From NCBI RefSeq assembly GCF_027409185.1, contig NC_084466.1, forward strand, positions 69,608,501 to 69,672,500: DNA of 64,000 nucleotides. The letters run 5' to 3'. Source of the stretch: Cynocephalus volans (Eukaryota; Chordata; Mammalia; Dermoptera; Cynocephalidae). The position numbers were made by a program, and so were the translations under genes. The notes beneath the pieces are model-generated. The model searched no databases. It had not been told where the DNA came from and saw nothing but the letters and a program-made list of their open reading frames with translations. Of the stretch, positions 50,901 to 60,779 are shown one piece after another (within the stretch, counting starts at the first letter, position 1; every line of letters begins with the position of its first letter).

Positions 50901-53900
50901 AATATCATCAAATATCTAGTTAGTGTTCACATTTTCTCTTACAATTGGTCTGTTCAAATCAGGATATGTTGCAATTGGTCAATTTGTCTCGCAAGTTTTG
51001 TTTTGTTTTTGTTTTTTTAATTCCGTGGGTTTTCCCTTCCCCTATCTCCCACTTACACCCTCCATCCCCAGTTTACTTTTTTTAAAGAAACTAGTTGTTT
51101 ATCCAGCTTCCCTGTCCCATATATTCTCTGTAAACTGGTAGTTATAAATAGAGGTTTGTTTGTTTTTCTGGCGAGAATGTTTCATAGAGGGTGTTGTGAA
51201 CTTCATCAGGAGGTACATAACGTCTGGTTATATTTTTTTGGTGATGTTAGCCTAAGCCATCAATAGTCATTACCTAAATCTGTTACTTCCTTAGGGTTTG
51301 TAAAATGGTGATATTTTTATTTAATTCTTTGTACTGTCTTCTCCATTTATTAGCTGGAATAACTTAAAACATTTAAATGTACTTTTTGGAATATGGTGTA
51401 GAGCTCTTGCTCATTTAAATAAATGTTAAAATAGTGATAATAACAATGTTGTATCATATTTCCAATATTCAATTAGAATGCCTCATGGTATTTGGATAAG
51501 TTTTCCTATGTACAAATACAGTTTTTAAAAGATTCTTAAGAAATTTTCTGATTTCTTATTTCACTCTGATTATGATTTCTGTTAAGAAATGCTAACTGAT
51601 GTTAATTATATAACATAATACTTTTTAAAAAAATTCATATTTTAACAGGAACGAGGGGGAATCATGTCACTCACGGAAGTGTACTGTTTAGTGAACCGAG
51701 CTCGAGGAATGGAAGTAAGAATAGTATATTTAGATAGTCTTTTAACTAAATATAGACTTTCTTGATATAATACAAATTTCTCTACAGTGAATACAATTTG
51801 AGGAAGGGTTGGGAATAAGTTATTTTGAGAAGCAGTGTGGTACAGTGAAAAGAATACTGCCGTGGGATCTAGGAGGTAGATTATGTTCCTGGTTTTGCCA
51901 GTGATTTGCTGAGTGACCTTAAGTAGCTTGCTTAACCTCTCTGGGACTGTTTTCTTATCTTTAAAATAAGGGTTTGGACTGAGGTGTCGGCCTTTCAGCT
52001 TTGTCTGTGTTTGTGTTGTGATGAATAAGGTTGTTCAGTAAGCCCTTTCTCTGCAATAGATAATTCTTGAATTAACTGGGTTGGATCCAGGGTGCCTTGT
52101 AGACAATGCAGAGGGCAAGTGCCCTGCTCCTTGGCTGTGTAACAACAGTGGCTGTTCTTCAGCTCCCGTTGCCCCTTTACACCCAGATATCCTTGGCCTC
52201 CAAGGTTCTGTTCAGCTACTCTTTGTGCCCCAGCAGTCAAACGCAGTCTTGTGGTGTCAGCAGTCACCTCCATGCAAATGACTCACATGGGTGTCTTTCC
52301 AGCCTCACCCCAGTCCCATGAGTGAAGTCTCTGCTCTCTGTTTTTATTTGAGTAGTCATCATAACTGCCATCAATGAGGACTTACTATCTGCTGGCACTC
52401 TGCATGTGTTACCTCTTTTATACTCCCTATAATTCAGCGATATAGCTACTTTTACTATTCCCATCTAGGGGATAATTTGGGGATGAGGAAATTGAGGCCT
52501 AGAAAGATTAAATAACTTGACCAAGACCACACCTGGAGACAGTGGTTTGAAAGAGATTTGGACTCAGACTGGGCAGGCTCTGAAGACATCCTGTGCGACT
52601 CAGAGCTGTGCTTGTCACTATGACACTGTGCTGCACTGTCTAAAAGGGAAGCCAACTAGCTAGCTACATGTGATGACTGTGAACTTAAAATGTAGTTAAT
52701 CCAAATCGAGACGTGCTATAAGTATAAAATACACACCGGATTTAGAAGATTTAGTACAAAATAAATGTTAAGTATCCCATTAATAATTTTTTATATTGAT
52801 TATATGATGAATTGGTACTTTGTTCAATATATTGGGTTAAATAAAATACATATTTTAAAATTAATTTTAATTGTTTCTTTTTACTTTTTTAATGTGCCTA
52901 CTGTAAAATTTTAAATTACATACATGGCTTACATTATATTTTTATTGGATAGCACTGCTTTAATGAATAGAAGTCTGGCTCATTTGTTAATCCTTTTTGC
53001 CTTGTAGTGATTAAGTCACCTAAAATCCTTGATAAATGGTAATTTTTGACCTTTTCTGTTTTAGTGATCATTACCATTATATAGCATTGCTTTATTAATT
53101 TGCTGTGTAAACTGGATTGTTTTTTTCCCCTTTAGTTGCTGTCACCAGAAGATTTAGTGAATGCATGCAAGATGCTTGAAGCGCTGAAATTACCTCTCAG
53201 GTAAAGGAACCTCTGCCGGAAGTTTGCCACCTGCAACTACAATTCTGCACAGAGTAGACAGGAAAGCCCAGCCAAGTTCAACACCCCGAGTGGCAAGCCA
53301 AAATACTGCCCTCTTGAAATTATATTATATGTAACCAGAAATCTCCTGGCACCATAAGCATCTTTTGTCATCCTGGCTTTCATCCTTATCAGGGCTGGGC
53401 GAGTCCTAGTGGGGCTGGTAGTCAGAGTCTTGTTGATTTCCGTGAATGAGATAAGAATGTGGGCTCCTCCCAGGAGGTCAGAGTAAGTGGCTCCTCTTCC
53501 TGTAGACTTTTGTGTTAGTGTCTGGAGACTTAGAAGTGCAAATGTTCAGCTGTGAATTATATTGTCCATATTCTCAGGTATAAAAAAAGTAGCCACACAT
53601 ATTTTATGAAGCATGTAGATTCTAGTTCATAATTTTATTATCTGTTTATTCATGAGCTTTTGAATTATGTCATAGTTGCCATGGTCGTTATGTTTTAAAT
53701 GTTATTTTGTGTCAACAGTGCCCTCATACTTGCACATAAAAGAAAGTAAGAAAGATGTACTTCTCCTTAGTGGCTGAACATCCTAGGTGATTCATGGAGT
53801 TGTTCTCACATCTGTGGTTTTCAGGCTTAGAGTTTTTGACAGTGGTGTCATGGTAATTGAGCTTCAGTCCCACAAGGAGGAGGAAATGGTGGCCTCGGCC

Positions 53901-55276
53901 CTGGAGACGGTATGTGATGTGGGTTTCCTCCAATCATTAGAGTCATTGCCATTATGACCTGCGTGCTTAGCAAATTGAGAAATGGGATTTCTTTTTGAAC
54001 TTTACTAAAAAGTAACATTCATAGACCCAGTTAAGAATGGTTTTTCATTAACAGTGAATAAATATCAGTCAAAGTCATCCATCAAAAGCTTTTTGAAACT
54101 TATTGACACTTAACATCTTATAAGTAAGGAGAATTTGAATTAGTGAGGTGCTTTCTTTTCTATTGAAGCTCGGTGTTGAGAACAGGTTTTTAATGTTTTA
54201 ATCAGAATGTTACACATGATTGAACTTTTTCTTTCAGTAACAATCACATAAGCAGTGTTGGAAAAACCACAGTTGTTTTGTGAAATAGTTGCTTCAAAAA
54301 GCATGAAATGAAACTATAGTTTATATGGATTTTACAGGCCAAACTTCTAGTATTATTCATTAGGTTACTTGACATATTACTGTCTTCATAGCCTCTCTGG
54401 TGAACCTGTATTATCTGAATAACTCACTTTATTATGCGTCTCATTTTAAACTAGATGAAAACCCCAATACTACAAATATTTCTACCAGTATTTTATTTTA
54501 TTTTATTTTATTTTTTTATTTTTATTTTTTTTTTGTCTTTTTCGTGACCGGCACTCAGCCAGTGAGTGCACCGGCCATTCCTATATAGGATCCGAACCCG
54601 CGGCAGCGGCGGGAGCGTAGCAGCGCTCCCAGCGCTGCACTCTCCTGAGTGCGCCACGGGCTTGGCCCTTTTAAACTAAACCTATACGTAAAGTTCCCTT
54701 ACTGGAGCATGCGATATACACTCAATTAGAATTTGTTATATTCTCCTTCTCAACATATCGAATAGTTCTTTTAAGGCTTTAGGACAGTGCCTTTGTTACA
54801 TTATGGAGGGATTCATACTGATATTTTAGCCTCTACTGTATTTGCTCTGGGTCCTTCAACTTTTGTAGAATTAAACATTAGTTAAGATTTAGTTCTGTAG
54901 TTAATATTCCTTGGATTTTAGTAGAAAATTCAGTGAGTTATTTCCTGCATATACTGGTATACGTTCTGCCTAAAGTTAGTACCTTGGTGTCCTAAATTAA
55001 TCACATTATTTCTTGCTGTGTTTCTGTTAGGTTTCAGAAAAGGGATCCCTAACATCAGAAGAGTTTGCTAAGCTTGTGGGAATGTCTGTCCTCCTGGCCA
55101 AAGAAAGGTAAGTAAGGTGTTTGCGTTTGTGTTCGTGTTCCTGACTGGAAGGATAATTTTGTTTTTTTCTTTCTATTCCTAGGTTGCTGCTTGCAGAGAA
55201 GATGGGCCATCTTTGCCGAGATGACTCAGTAGAAGGCTTACGGTTTTACCCAAATTTATTTATGACACAGAGCTAA
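26813..55276 (+). CDS. VPS36: VPS36, ESCRT-II subunit (complete coding region, 14 exons)
   Basis: VPS36 (EAP45) joins SNF8/VPS22 and two VPS25 copies to form ESCRT-II, which sorts ubiquitinated cargo on endosomes. Exons: 26813-26908, 36775-36843, 38417-38487, 40840-40954, 41998-42087, 42791-42877, 49060-49092, 49211-49288, 50057-50191, 51649-51714, 53136-53200, 53825-53909, 55031-55107, 55183-55276. All introns are GT-AG. The total of 1161 nt gives 386 aa, the length I recall for human. The N-terminal GLUE (split-PH) domain is in exons 1-5 (about 1-138), without the zinc-finger inserts of yeast. A charged helix follows ([14 protein letters not shown]), then the paired winged-helix EAP30 domain (about 190-386), ending [12 protein letters not shown]. 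There is no disruption. The start lies in good Kozak context (GGCCATGG). Confidence 0.98.
28955..29130 (-). repeat. MIR SINE, reverse
   Basis: TACCTACTATGTGCCTGGAG, then ATCTCATTTAATCCTCTCAA and AATGACTTGCCTGAGATC match a reverse MIR. Confidence 0.7.
29220..29350 (-). repeat. MIR SINE, reverse, diverged
   Basis: GATGAGGAAATGAGACCCAT through AGATCACACAACTAGTAATT and GAGCTAGAATTCCAAATC follow the reverse MIR order. Confidence 0.6.
29889..29927 (+). repeat. (TG)n microsatellite
   Basis: About 19 TG units without interruption. Confidence 0.95.
30913..31368 (-). mobile_element. solo LTR of an endogenous retrovirus
   Basis: A 456-bp element bounded by TGTTG...CAACA inverted ends. On the minus strand it has a TATA-like TTATTTAAATT and an AATAAAG (about 31082-31090 on the plus strand) followed by a short R/U5, in LTR order. 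It is inserted in L1 ORF1: GTT(T) occurs on both sides, an imperfect 3-5-bp duplication. The family is not identified, and there are no internal viral genes. Confidence 0.8.
31369..32134 (-). pseudogene. L1 ORF1 pseudogene, frameshifted and LTR-interrupted
   Basis: The minus-strand reading matches ORF1p of the intact copy. The coiled-coil half (up to about 31740) and the RRM/CTD half (about 31655-31372) are in different frames, broken at a poly-A/K tract near 31730-31740. The reading is then cut by the LTR, and the C-terminal part continues at about 30912-30710. It cannot make full ORF1p. Confidence 0.88.
32590..32734 (-). mobile_element. young dimeric tRNA-Ile-like SINE
   Basis: The same subfamily as 16516-16669. 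It has an exact 17-bp duplication CAGAACTATTATGTTTT (32573-32589 and 32735-32751). It lies 34 bp from the 5' end of the deleted L1. Confidence 0.93.
32760..34000 (+). other. VPS36 intron 1, AT-rich, nothing clear
   Basis: No recognised repeat or exon. A short TG tract lies at about 33919-33932. Confidence 0.5.
34010..34391 (-). mobile_element. MLT1-type MaLR LTR
   Basis: The reverse complement opens TGTTGTGGACTGAATGTTTG and ends near the GCAGCTAAGCTGCCTAAG region, with GTTTAGGCCACCCAGTCTAC inside, typical of MLT1. Near-duplicated GAGTA/GAGAG flanks. Confidence 0.82.
34530..35540 (-). repeat. ancient L1 ORF2/3' region, reverse
   Basis: TAGTCCATTGTGTGGGTGTA and ATGGACATTTGAATTTTTTC are reverse-strand words of the end of old L1s. 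The rest is diverged L1 followed by a T-run (35468-35487). Confidence 0.7.
35555..35650 (+). mobile_element. monomeric tRNA-Ile-like SINE
   Basis: GGCTGGCCAGTTAGCTCAGT, then TGGTTAGAGCATGGTGTT, follows the tRNA-Ile A-box region closely. A shortened B-box and an A-rich tail follow. Confidence 0.82.
35880..36240 (-). repeat. ancient L1 3' fragment, reverse
   Basis: TGAACCACTCCCCTATTGTT and CCAGGTTGTTTGCAGTTTTT are old-L1 words on the reverse strand. A (TG)n/(CA)n stretch lies within at about 35958-35998. Confidence 0.65.
36344..36739 (-). mobile_element. ERVL-MaLR solo LTR
   Basis: It runs from TGTATTAGTCCGTTTCTGTT to CCCAAGGCA with an exact 5-bp duplication GTTAT (36339-36343 and 36740-36744). 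It ends only 35 bp before VPS36 exon 2. Confidence 0.85.
36775..36843 (+). CDS. VPS36: VPS36 exon 2
   Basis: Residues 33-55, [23 protein letters not shown]. It lies 9.9 kb from exon 1. 69 nt, phase 0 at both ends. Confidence 0.97.
38035..38150 (+). mobile_element. monomeric tRNA-Ile-like SINE
   Basis: TGGCTGGCCAGTTAGCTCAG then GTTGGTTAGAGTGTGGTGTT, with a B-box-like GGTCTGGATCCCC and an A-rich tail. Flanks share CAAAGGT. Confidence 0.82.
38417..38487 (+). CDS. VPS36: VPS36 exon 3
   Basis: Residues 56-79, [27 protein letters not shown] domain. Confidence 0.96.
38488..40839 (+). other. VPS36 intron 3
   Basis: 2.35 kb of AT-rich sequence. I recognise no repeat with confidence and no exon. Confidence 0.45.
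40840..40954 (+). CDS. VPS36: VPS36 exon 4
   Basis: Residues 79-117, [20 protein letters not shown] through KEHGQIE, GLUE domain loop and strands. Confidence 0.97.
40955..41997 (+). other. VPS36 intron 4
   Basis: 1.0 kb, nothing recognised. Confidence 0.45.
41998..42087 (+). CDS. VPS36: VPS36 exon 5
   Basis: Residues 118-147, [20 protein letters not shown] onward. This is the closing helix of the GLUE domain. Confidence 0.96.
42791..42877 (+). CDS. VPS36: VPS36 exon 6
   Basis: Residues 148-176, [20 protein letters not shown] onward, linker and helix between GLUE and the winged-helix domains. Confidence 0.96.
43770..44160 (-). repeat. ancient L1 3' UTR fragment, reverse
   Basis: Contains GGATCCAGAGGCTTGATCAG and TTTATTAGTTGGAATACTTT. 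The same order of words occurs at 51140-51370, so both derive from one L1 subfamily. Confidence 0.65.
44780..46540 (-). repeat. ancient L1/HAL1-like element (5' end plus ORF1 only)
   Basis: The minus-strand reading at 45008-44826 retains an ORF1 C-terminal remnant with [15 protein letters not shown], similar to ILYPARLSF of L1. The opposite end (46521-46550) reads AAGATGGTGGCTGTGGCAGC on the minus strand, a typical L1 start. No ORF2 sequence follows ORF1, so this may be a half-L1 (HAL1). Confidence 0.6.
46550..46735 (-). repeat. MIR-like SINE, reverse
   Basis: AGCAAGTGACTAGATTTGGA and GAACCCAGGTCTCCTGACTG then GTGCCACATCATCACC resemble a reverse MIR end. Confidence 0.5.
46960..47320 (-). repeat. 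possible L2-like fragment
   Basis: A weakly conserved, purine-rich stretch (GGGTCAGGGAAGGCTTATTA) resembling the old repeat at 1830-3800. Confidence 0.35.
47330..49059 (+). other. VPS36 intron 6, last part
   Basis: AT-rich, with no recognised repeat or exon before exon 7. Confidence 0.45.
49060..49092 (+). CDS. VPS36: VPS36 exon 7 (33 nt)
   Basis: Encodes only [11 protein letters not shown] (177-187). It has a strong acceptor (CTCATTTCAG) and lies just 118 bp before exon 8. Confidence 0.95.
49211..49288 (+). CDS. VPS36: VPS36 exon 8
   Basis: Residues 188-213, [26 protein letters not shown], the helical start of the EAP30 region. Confidence 0.96.
49374..49485 (-). mobile_element. monomeric tRNA-Ile-like SINE
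   Basis: The minus strand reads GGCCAGTTAGCTCAGTTGGT and TACAGCACAGTGTCATAACA. Near-identical 13-bp duplications (ACCAGTTTGCTTT, 49361; ACTAGTTTGCTTT, 49486). Confidence 0.85.
50057..50191 (+). CDS. VPS36: VPS36 exon 9
   Basis: Residues 214-258, [20 protein letters not shown] through [10 protein letters not shown], first winged helix. Confidence 0.97.
50422..50481 (-). mobile_element. truncated tRNA-Ile-like SINE
   Basis: A 5'-truncated copy with its tail as a T-run. Flanked by an exact 12-bp duplication ATCTATAACTTT (50410-50421 and 50482-50493). Confidence 0.78.
50690..51420 (-). repeat. ancient L1 3' UTR fragment, reverse
   Basis: ACAATTGGTCTGTTCAAATC, CATCAGGAGGTACATAACGT and GTCTTCTCCATTTATTAGCT are words of an old L1 3' UTR. 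Confidence 0.7.
51649..51714 (+). CDS. VPS36: VPS36 exon 10
   Basis: Residues 259-280, [22 protein letters not shown]. Confidence 0.96.
51820..51975 (+). repeat. MIR SINE
   Basis: AGTGTGGTACAGTGAAAAGA, GCTGAGTGACCTTAAGTAGC and AACCTCTCTGGGACTGTTTT follow MIR order. Confidence 0.85.
52345..52580 (-). repeat. MIR SINE, reverse
   Basis: GAGGAAATTGAGGCCTAGAA and AACTTGACCAAGACCACACC preceded by CATGTGTTACCTCTTTTA, the reverse MIR order. Confidence 0.75.
52640..52965. repeat. ancient MER-class DNA-transposon-like repeat, copy 2
   Basis: CGAGACGTGCTATAAGTATA, ACACACCGGATTTAGAAGAT and a GTGGCT-like end ATTGGATAGCACTGC parallel 11265-11715. Confidence 0.6.
53136..53200 (+). CDS. VPS36: VPS36 exon 11
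   Basis: Residues 281-302, [21 protein letters not shown]. Confidence 0.96.
53825..53909 (+). CDS. VPS36: VPS36 exon 12
   Basis: Residues 302-330, [20 protein letters not shown] onward, second winged helix. Confidence 0.96.
54490..54668 (-). mobile_element. dimeric tRNA-Ile-like SINE
   Basis: Same subfamily as 16516-16669, with an extra GCAGCG insertion near the B box and a (TTTTA)n tail (54490-54530). I found no clear target-site duplication. Confidence 0.9.
55031..55107 (+). CDS. VPS36: VPS36 exon 13
   Basis: Residues 331-356, [20 protein letters not shown] onward. Only a 75-bp intron follows. Confidence 0.96.
55183..55276 (+). CDS. VPS36: VPS36 exon 14 (C-terminus and stop)
   Basis: Residues 356-386, [20 protein letters not shown] then [10 protein letters not shown] and TAA at 55274-55276. 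Confidence 0.97.
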
Positions 55277-55852
55277 GGATTTTGTATTTGAAATACTTTT
55301 TGTCTATACACTTGTGTCATGTAGAGGTTGCTTGACATTGGAACTAAGAGATAAACCCTGATAAACTAGGAATTTATTAGAACTTCACAGTATAATATAA
55401 AACTTTTAATTTCTCCCTCAATATTATGGTCCAGGAAGCTTATTTAGGATACATATAGGAAAATACAGAAAATTGAATACCAATATGAATTTAAAATCAT
55501 GCTATAGCTGTGCAGGACCCTTAGAGTTTAACTTGAAATATGGTGGATTTTAACTTGATCCTCAAATCTAACCATTTTATAAAGAAGGGAATTTAGTTAT
55601 TGGGGAAGATAAGAGAAGTTGCATGTTTGGACAGTTTAGAATATTATTTTCGTGTGACTAAAATTCATTGGATTATAACTGAAGTTTTTCTCTGATGTGC
55701 CCATTTTGGGGGGTTTTCATGAAGGAAGTCATATCCACAGTGTAGTTTAAGTACCTGCCAACTCTAGAACAAAATATCAAACTGTGGAATGCCATATGAG
55801 GCCCCTCCCAAAGGCCTTTAGAAGCAGTCATAGGCATTTCTTCAACCAACCA

Positions 55853-55858
55853 AATAAA
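55853..55858 (+). terminator. candidate VPS36 polyadenylation signal, proximal
   Basis: AATAAA 577 bases after the stop. The downstream sequence is A-rich rather than GU-rich, so it is a weak candidate. Confidence 0.3.
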
Positions 55859-58153
55859 GCACCTTTAAAAAAGGAGAGAATTTTATTTGACTTACGTATA
55901 TATACTCCAACTAGTTTCTTTTCATTTTTTTGAGTGATGATTTCATGGCTGGCATTTAAAGAATGCAGCTGTATCATTTTGTTTAAAAAACGCTGTGGAT
56001 TTTGAAACTGAATGAAAGAGCTGTACAGACATGCCCAGAGTTATAATTACCAATTTGGGAGGTAGATAGCTACCTAGGATTGTTGTGCAGGTGGAAGGGC
56101 ACAAGGAACTTTTAACTGCTTCGCAGGAACTTTAGTGAAGCCAAGGACGAAGTAGAGAAGTAATATGTCTCCTTTTCCTTCCCTTATGGAGTTTCAGCAC
56201 TGAACTTTTAAAAATCTTTCTATCATATTCTAGCAATATTTTTTTTTCTTTGCCCTACACATTATAAGTTGTGTGGAGAAACTATCTAGGTAAAAAGATA
56301 GTTTGAGATGATAAAAACTGGCTAATATCACATGTAGATTGCTTGAGTTTTAAAGTAGACTGCCTGGCTTCATGTGTTACTGCTCTACAGCTTACAGTAT
56401 GTTGCATTACCTCAGACTCAGGGACCCCACAGGACAGAGAGAGACTTCCTTTCTGAGACTCAGTTGGAAGTGGACGGGTAGTGATGGTTTTTGGCCAAGC
56501 CTCTGGAAGGGATGGTATCTGTATTAGGAGAACCACTGGGACCAGGAGAAGGGATGCCCAGGTTCCCACTCTGGGAACCCTGAGATGTTCTCACTGGGTG
56601 AGGTGGAGGGCCACTGCCAGAGGCTGCTGCAAATGTCCTCTGCGGAAGTGGCAGAGATCCTTAGCTACAGATTCAGGAGATCCCAGCGATCTCATGATCC
56701 CTGCGTGAAAAGAGGCTGTTTTTGCTTTGTGTCTACTGTCACAGGAATGCCGTGGCTTAGGTATCCTGCTTTAGTCTTCGTTTTACAAACCTTCACTGAC
56801 TCTTCATTGTGGTGACGGATCCCCTTATTACCCCATTGCTCAGCCTCAGGTTTATTTTGGGGGTGATTCGGTGTCTGGCTGCTCAAGTCTTTTAGGGGTG
56901 AGTTGGAGCATTGCTTCAGCTCGTTTGTATGTTTTGACTCTGTGGGTTGCACTCACTTCACACTGCTCTGGCAAACTTGTATATACACACACACACGCAC
57001 ACACGATATCTCATCTGGCTAAGGTTTTTTAAAATTACAAAGATTAATAATAATCTGTTTCATGAGTTGATATGAGCTGCAAGTAAGATTGTTAGAGCCA
57101 CTGGATTTAACTTTAATGGTTTGGATTCATTAAGTAAACCTACATAATTCAACATACTTACTTACTTTAGTGTGACAACAGATGAACAAAAATGCAGCAA
57201 TCTGAATTGCATAAAGTGAAGAAAAGTGACATATGAATATATTTTGCAAATGTCACATTAGTTAAAAAAAAGCATGACTGGTTTTATTATTTTATTTTTA
57301 AAGTGGGTATTCTCACTGTTTCCTGAGCTCTATATGTCCTTTTATCGTTTTTTTTTTTTTTGCCAAATAAGGTTTTAATTTTTGGTCCTCTATTGGTAGA
57401 TGTTATGTTTAAATACAAACGATCAGGCCCTAAGTGCAAAAAAGTTCTGACTTGGTGCTTATCACTGGTATAATTACTATTTTTGCTTTCCTAACTTCGC
57501 TCTTAGGAGCGTGAATCTCTTTATAGCTTTATGGTAATGGAATATTTCTAGTCATGTAATGTCAAGAAAAAATTTTTTACATTGTGTAAGTGAAGATTGT
57601 TTTCAGGGTTAATTGCTTGGTATTAATTTATATAGAATAAAATTATTGCAAAATTTTAAAATGATTTTTCTTAACTTGGTGTTCTTTTTAAATACTCTGA
57701 AAAATACATGAAAATGATAAACCTTTAAGTCGCACTAAGCCAGTATGTTAAGAATTTTTCTTTTCGGTTTTATAATCAAGAGTTGCTTATAAATATTTAT
57801 TACATCAAGCTCTTACTATTTTAGTTGTCTTAAAGGAACGGGAAATGAGTCATAAGCTTTCTTTTTTAAAAAAATTCTTGATGTGAATTCCACTGTTGAT
57901 TGACCACGTGTATTCATGTGAATGTGCTATCTCTTGTTCCCTGTTACCAGACTAATATGACCAGAATGTGGACTCATCACGTCATCATTCTCGTGCTCAG
58001 ATACTTAAAATGGTTCTTTTTTGCTCAACAGTCACTGAGTCTTCATTTGGTTCAATGGATTCACAACTTGTAAGGAGGTTAGGATTTAAAGACTGTGCCA
58101 AAGGACAAAATCAAGCATGCTCAAAATGATCCTTGAAAATCTCCTAAACTGCC

Positions 58154-58159
58154 AATAAA
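58154..58159 (+). terminator. candidate VPS36 polyadenylation signal, distal
   Basis: AATAAA followed within about 40 bases by a GU-rich run (TGTGGAGTGACATGTGGGTA), the arrangement of a strong site. It would give a 2.9-kb 3' UTR. Confidence 0.5.
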
Positions 58160-58389
58160 GTTCTCTTTATAGTCTTACAGTTTGAATCCCTGTGGAGTGA
58201 CATGTGGGTATGAATATATTATGCATATAGTAAGAACAATATGTTGTAAAAAACTGCATATCAGCAGTAGACTTTTATAGCATTAATAATTCAATTCAAT
58301 TAAAAAAACTTTTTTGAATACATACCGACTTTGTGTGAAGAACTTTGTGGGGCAGTGGGGGGTGAGATACAGAGGGGAATAACACACAG

Positions 58390-58610
58390 TTCTACCCCTA
58401 AGAACGGGGTGGCCTACTTGGGGAAATAGACATGTGAGCAACTTTCATTGAAGATGGAATACAGTCGAAGCCATGGATAGGACACAGGTACCTGCTGTGG
58501 AGGACAGGAAGGAGCCTTTAGTTCTGGTGGAGGGCTCTGGGAGGGCTCTGGGAGAGGAAGATCCTGGTAAACAAGGCTCACAAGGACCAAGAGATTGTCA
58601 GTAGTGGAAG
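58390..58610 (-). repeat. possible L2-like fragment, reverse
   Basis: A purine-rich diverged stretch with GGGGAAATAGACATGTGAGC. A local duplication GGAGGGCTCTGGGAGGGCTC lies at about 58530. Confidence 0.4.
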
Positions 58611-58679
58611 GCATCAGTCAAAGGAACAGCATGAGCTGTGCCCCTTCCTGTTCCTGGACACATTTCCCTGTCTGTCCAG

Positions 58680-58995
58680 ACTTCCTTTCATTACTTCTTT
58701 CCACTTACCCTCCCCCACCCCCACTAATCCAAATCATACTTTGCTCAATCCTACCTGCTCTAGAAAAATGTTTCTAATACACAGCTCTACTATTTCCGAA
58801 CTCTGTAAGTTATTGTCTGTGCCATGTATTTGACTATATTTTGTCTTATTCTCTTAATTTGTGTCTTGATACCTTAAGAAAATAGAGACATTGGATTTCT
58901 TTAAGTTAAAAGACTGTCATCTAATGCTTCTTCTGGATTCTCACTGGCCTAGGTCAGCAACTGTACATAGTAGATTCCTAGTTAAGTATTAACTG
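58680..58995 (+). repeat. L2-like 3' end
   Basis: The order CACTTACCCTCCC, then TGTCTTGATACC, and TACATAGTAGATTCCTAGTT resembles an L2 3' terminus. Confidence 0.5.
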
Positions 58996-60160
58996 AACTG
59001 AGTGATTTTTTGATTATAGTACAATGCCATGAGTTGACTAGCAAACCTAAATCTGTGTCCCCTTCCCAAGAGGTTTCTTAACCAGACATGTCATAGCTCA
59101 CCCTGTCTGAAATCTGCTAAGTCTTATTCAAATTCCCTGAGTGGGCCATATCCATGATGTGGGAAGACTCCAGAAATCGGGTTACACAAATGGAAGATCT
59201 TGTTATTACAAGCTGTTACTACAGTGTGAAAATTGGGTCATTCGTGTTCTTCCTTGTGTCCTGATAGGAAATCATAAGTCAGTTATAGCTTTCATCTCAG
59301 AGCATTACCTAGGGAAATAAAAGATTCGTTTGTATAAAGGGAGTTACTGAGATACTGTATAAATTTTACATAATTTGCACAAGATCACTAGAGCAGTCGC
59401 TGACCTGTAAAGAGAATTCAAGTATCTTCAGAGCCAGATTAGTCTTAGTTCGTTACTGACAAAACCAGACCATTGTTCTTTTGAAAGTTTCTTTTTCCTT
59501 CACTTTTATGTTGCCTTCTTTCAGAAAAGATTATATCCTAACTGTCCAATAAAATCTTACAGTTTGGCAAGAAATCTAATTAAGACAAAAAATGACCAAG
59601 CATCTCAAAGCCATTATTTTAAAAACTACCAAGCATATCGATACAGCCCCTTCAACCTAGATTCTCCCACCACCAAAGAGTGACTTGGAGACAGATGTGT
59701 CTGAAAGATTAACACAGAGCAAGTTGCTTTCTATATGTTTCATTTAATCAGCATAAAATTTCAATATAATTATTATATGTCTTTTATAGTGGAGGGAGGA
59801 GGAATTAAGTAAATTACCCAGGGTTATGGAGGCAGGCCTGGAGATTAATCTAGGCTTCATCTAACTCCAAAGCCCACTCTTTCCACTGAGTTTTCGCTTT
59901 CAAAACTGAAGATGCCAGAAACTATGTGGCATGTATTTGAAAAGGAATCCCAACTTGAGTTATGATTGGATATTAGACTAGATATTTCTGCTGGCATAGA
60001 AGTTGTATGATGGCCTTAAAGCCTTTGAAACTTTGCATAGATTTAATTAGTGCTGTTGGTATTAACTATTTGACGAGATAAGTACTTAGAAAATTTGGTA
60101 CCTCTGATAACATATGTGAATAATAATTGTGCTACCTTTTAAAAGATGAAATGATAGATT
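58996..60160. other. intergenic between VPS36 and THSD1
   Basis: A MIR-like reverse fragment at 59735-59890 is recognisable. The remainder shows nothing clear. Confidence 0.5.
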
Positions 60161-60164
60161 CAAG

Positions 60165-60440
60165 GACCTGCAAATGGAATATTTCTAAACGTTTTAAAAA
60201 TTGAGGTAAAATTTACAGTGAAATGCACAGATCTTAAGTCAGATATGGGTTTTGACAAATGCATAGTAAATCCATGAAACTCACAACCCAACCAATCAAT
60301 AGAACATTTATGCTCCCCCAAATTTCCCTGGTGCCTCCTTCCAATCACCTGCTCCCCAGAGGCCACCACTGTGATCTGATTTCCATTGATGTACATTAGT
60401 TTTGTCTGTTAGATGGTATATTTTGCATAAAAGAAAAGCA
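60165..60440 (+). repeat. ancient L1 3' UTR fragment
   Basis: AAAATTGAGGTAAAATTTAC, then CAATAGAACATTTATGCTCC and GAGGCCACCACTGTGATCTG are typical of an old L1 3' UTR. Confidence 0.65.
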
Positions 60441-60779
60441 AATGGTAAACTGTATGCACATCACTCAATAGCAAGCACAGCTCTTAGGAACTCAATCCTC
60501 TCATATTTTAAAAAGACAACTTTTAACACTTCCAGAGTAGATTTTTTAAATGTTTAGTTATTTTTAATTTAATTAAATAACCAATTCTGGCTCCAGGGAA
60601 AGAAAAAGATGCACCTTACCTGAACTGTATTCTTTTGAAACTTCAATGGCATTTGGGAAAGCAAGTTTTTTGGGAAAGCATGTTTACAACCCGCACGTCA
60701 GGCTATTTCAAAGACTTATTTTTGTGGTCATCCAGAAGAAAATGACACTCGGGATAAAGTGAATTTGAAGTGTCAGGAG

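Larger units (their letters stand above)
55277..58190 (+). other. VPS36 3' UTR / downstream region
   Basis: AT-rich, with a CA tract at about 56984-57004. Candidate polyadenylation signals lie at 55853 and 58154. The true 3' UTR length is not determined. No second gene is visible. Confidence 0.55.
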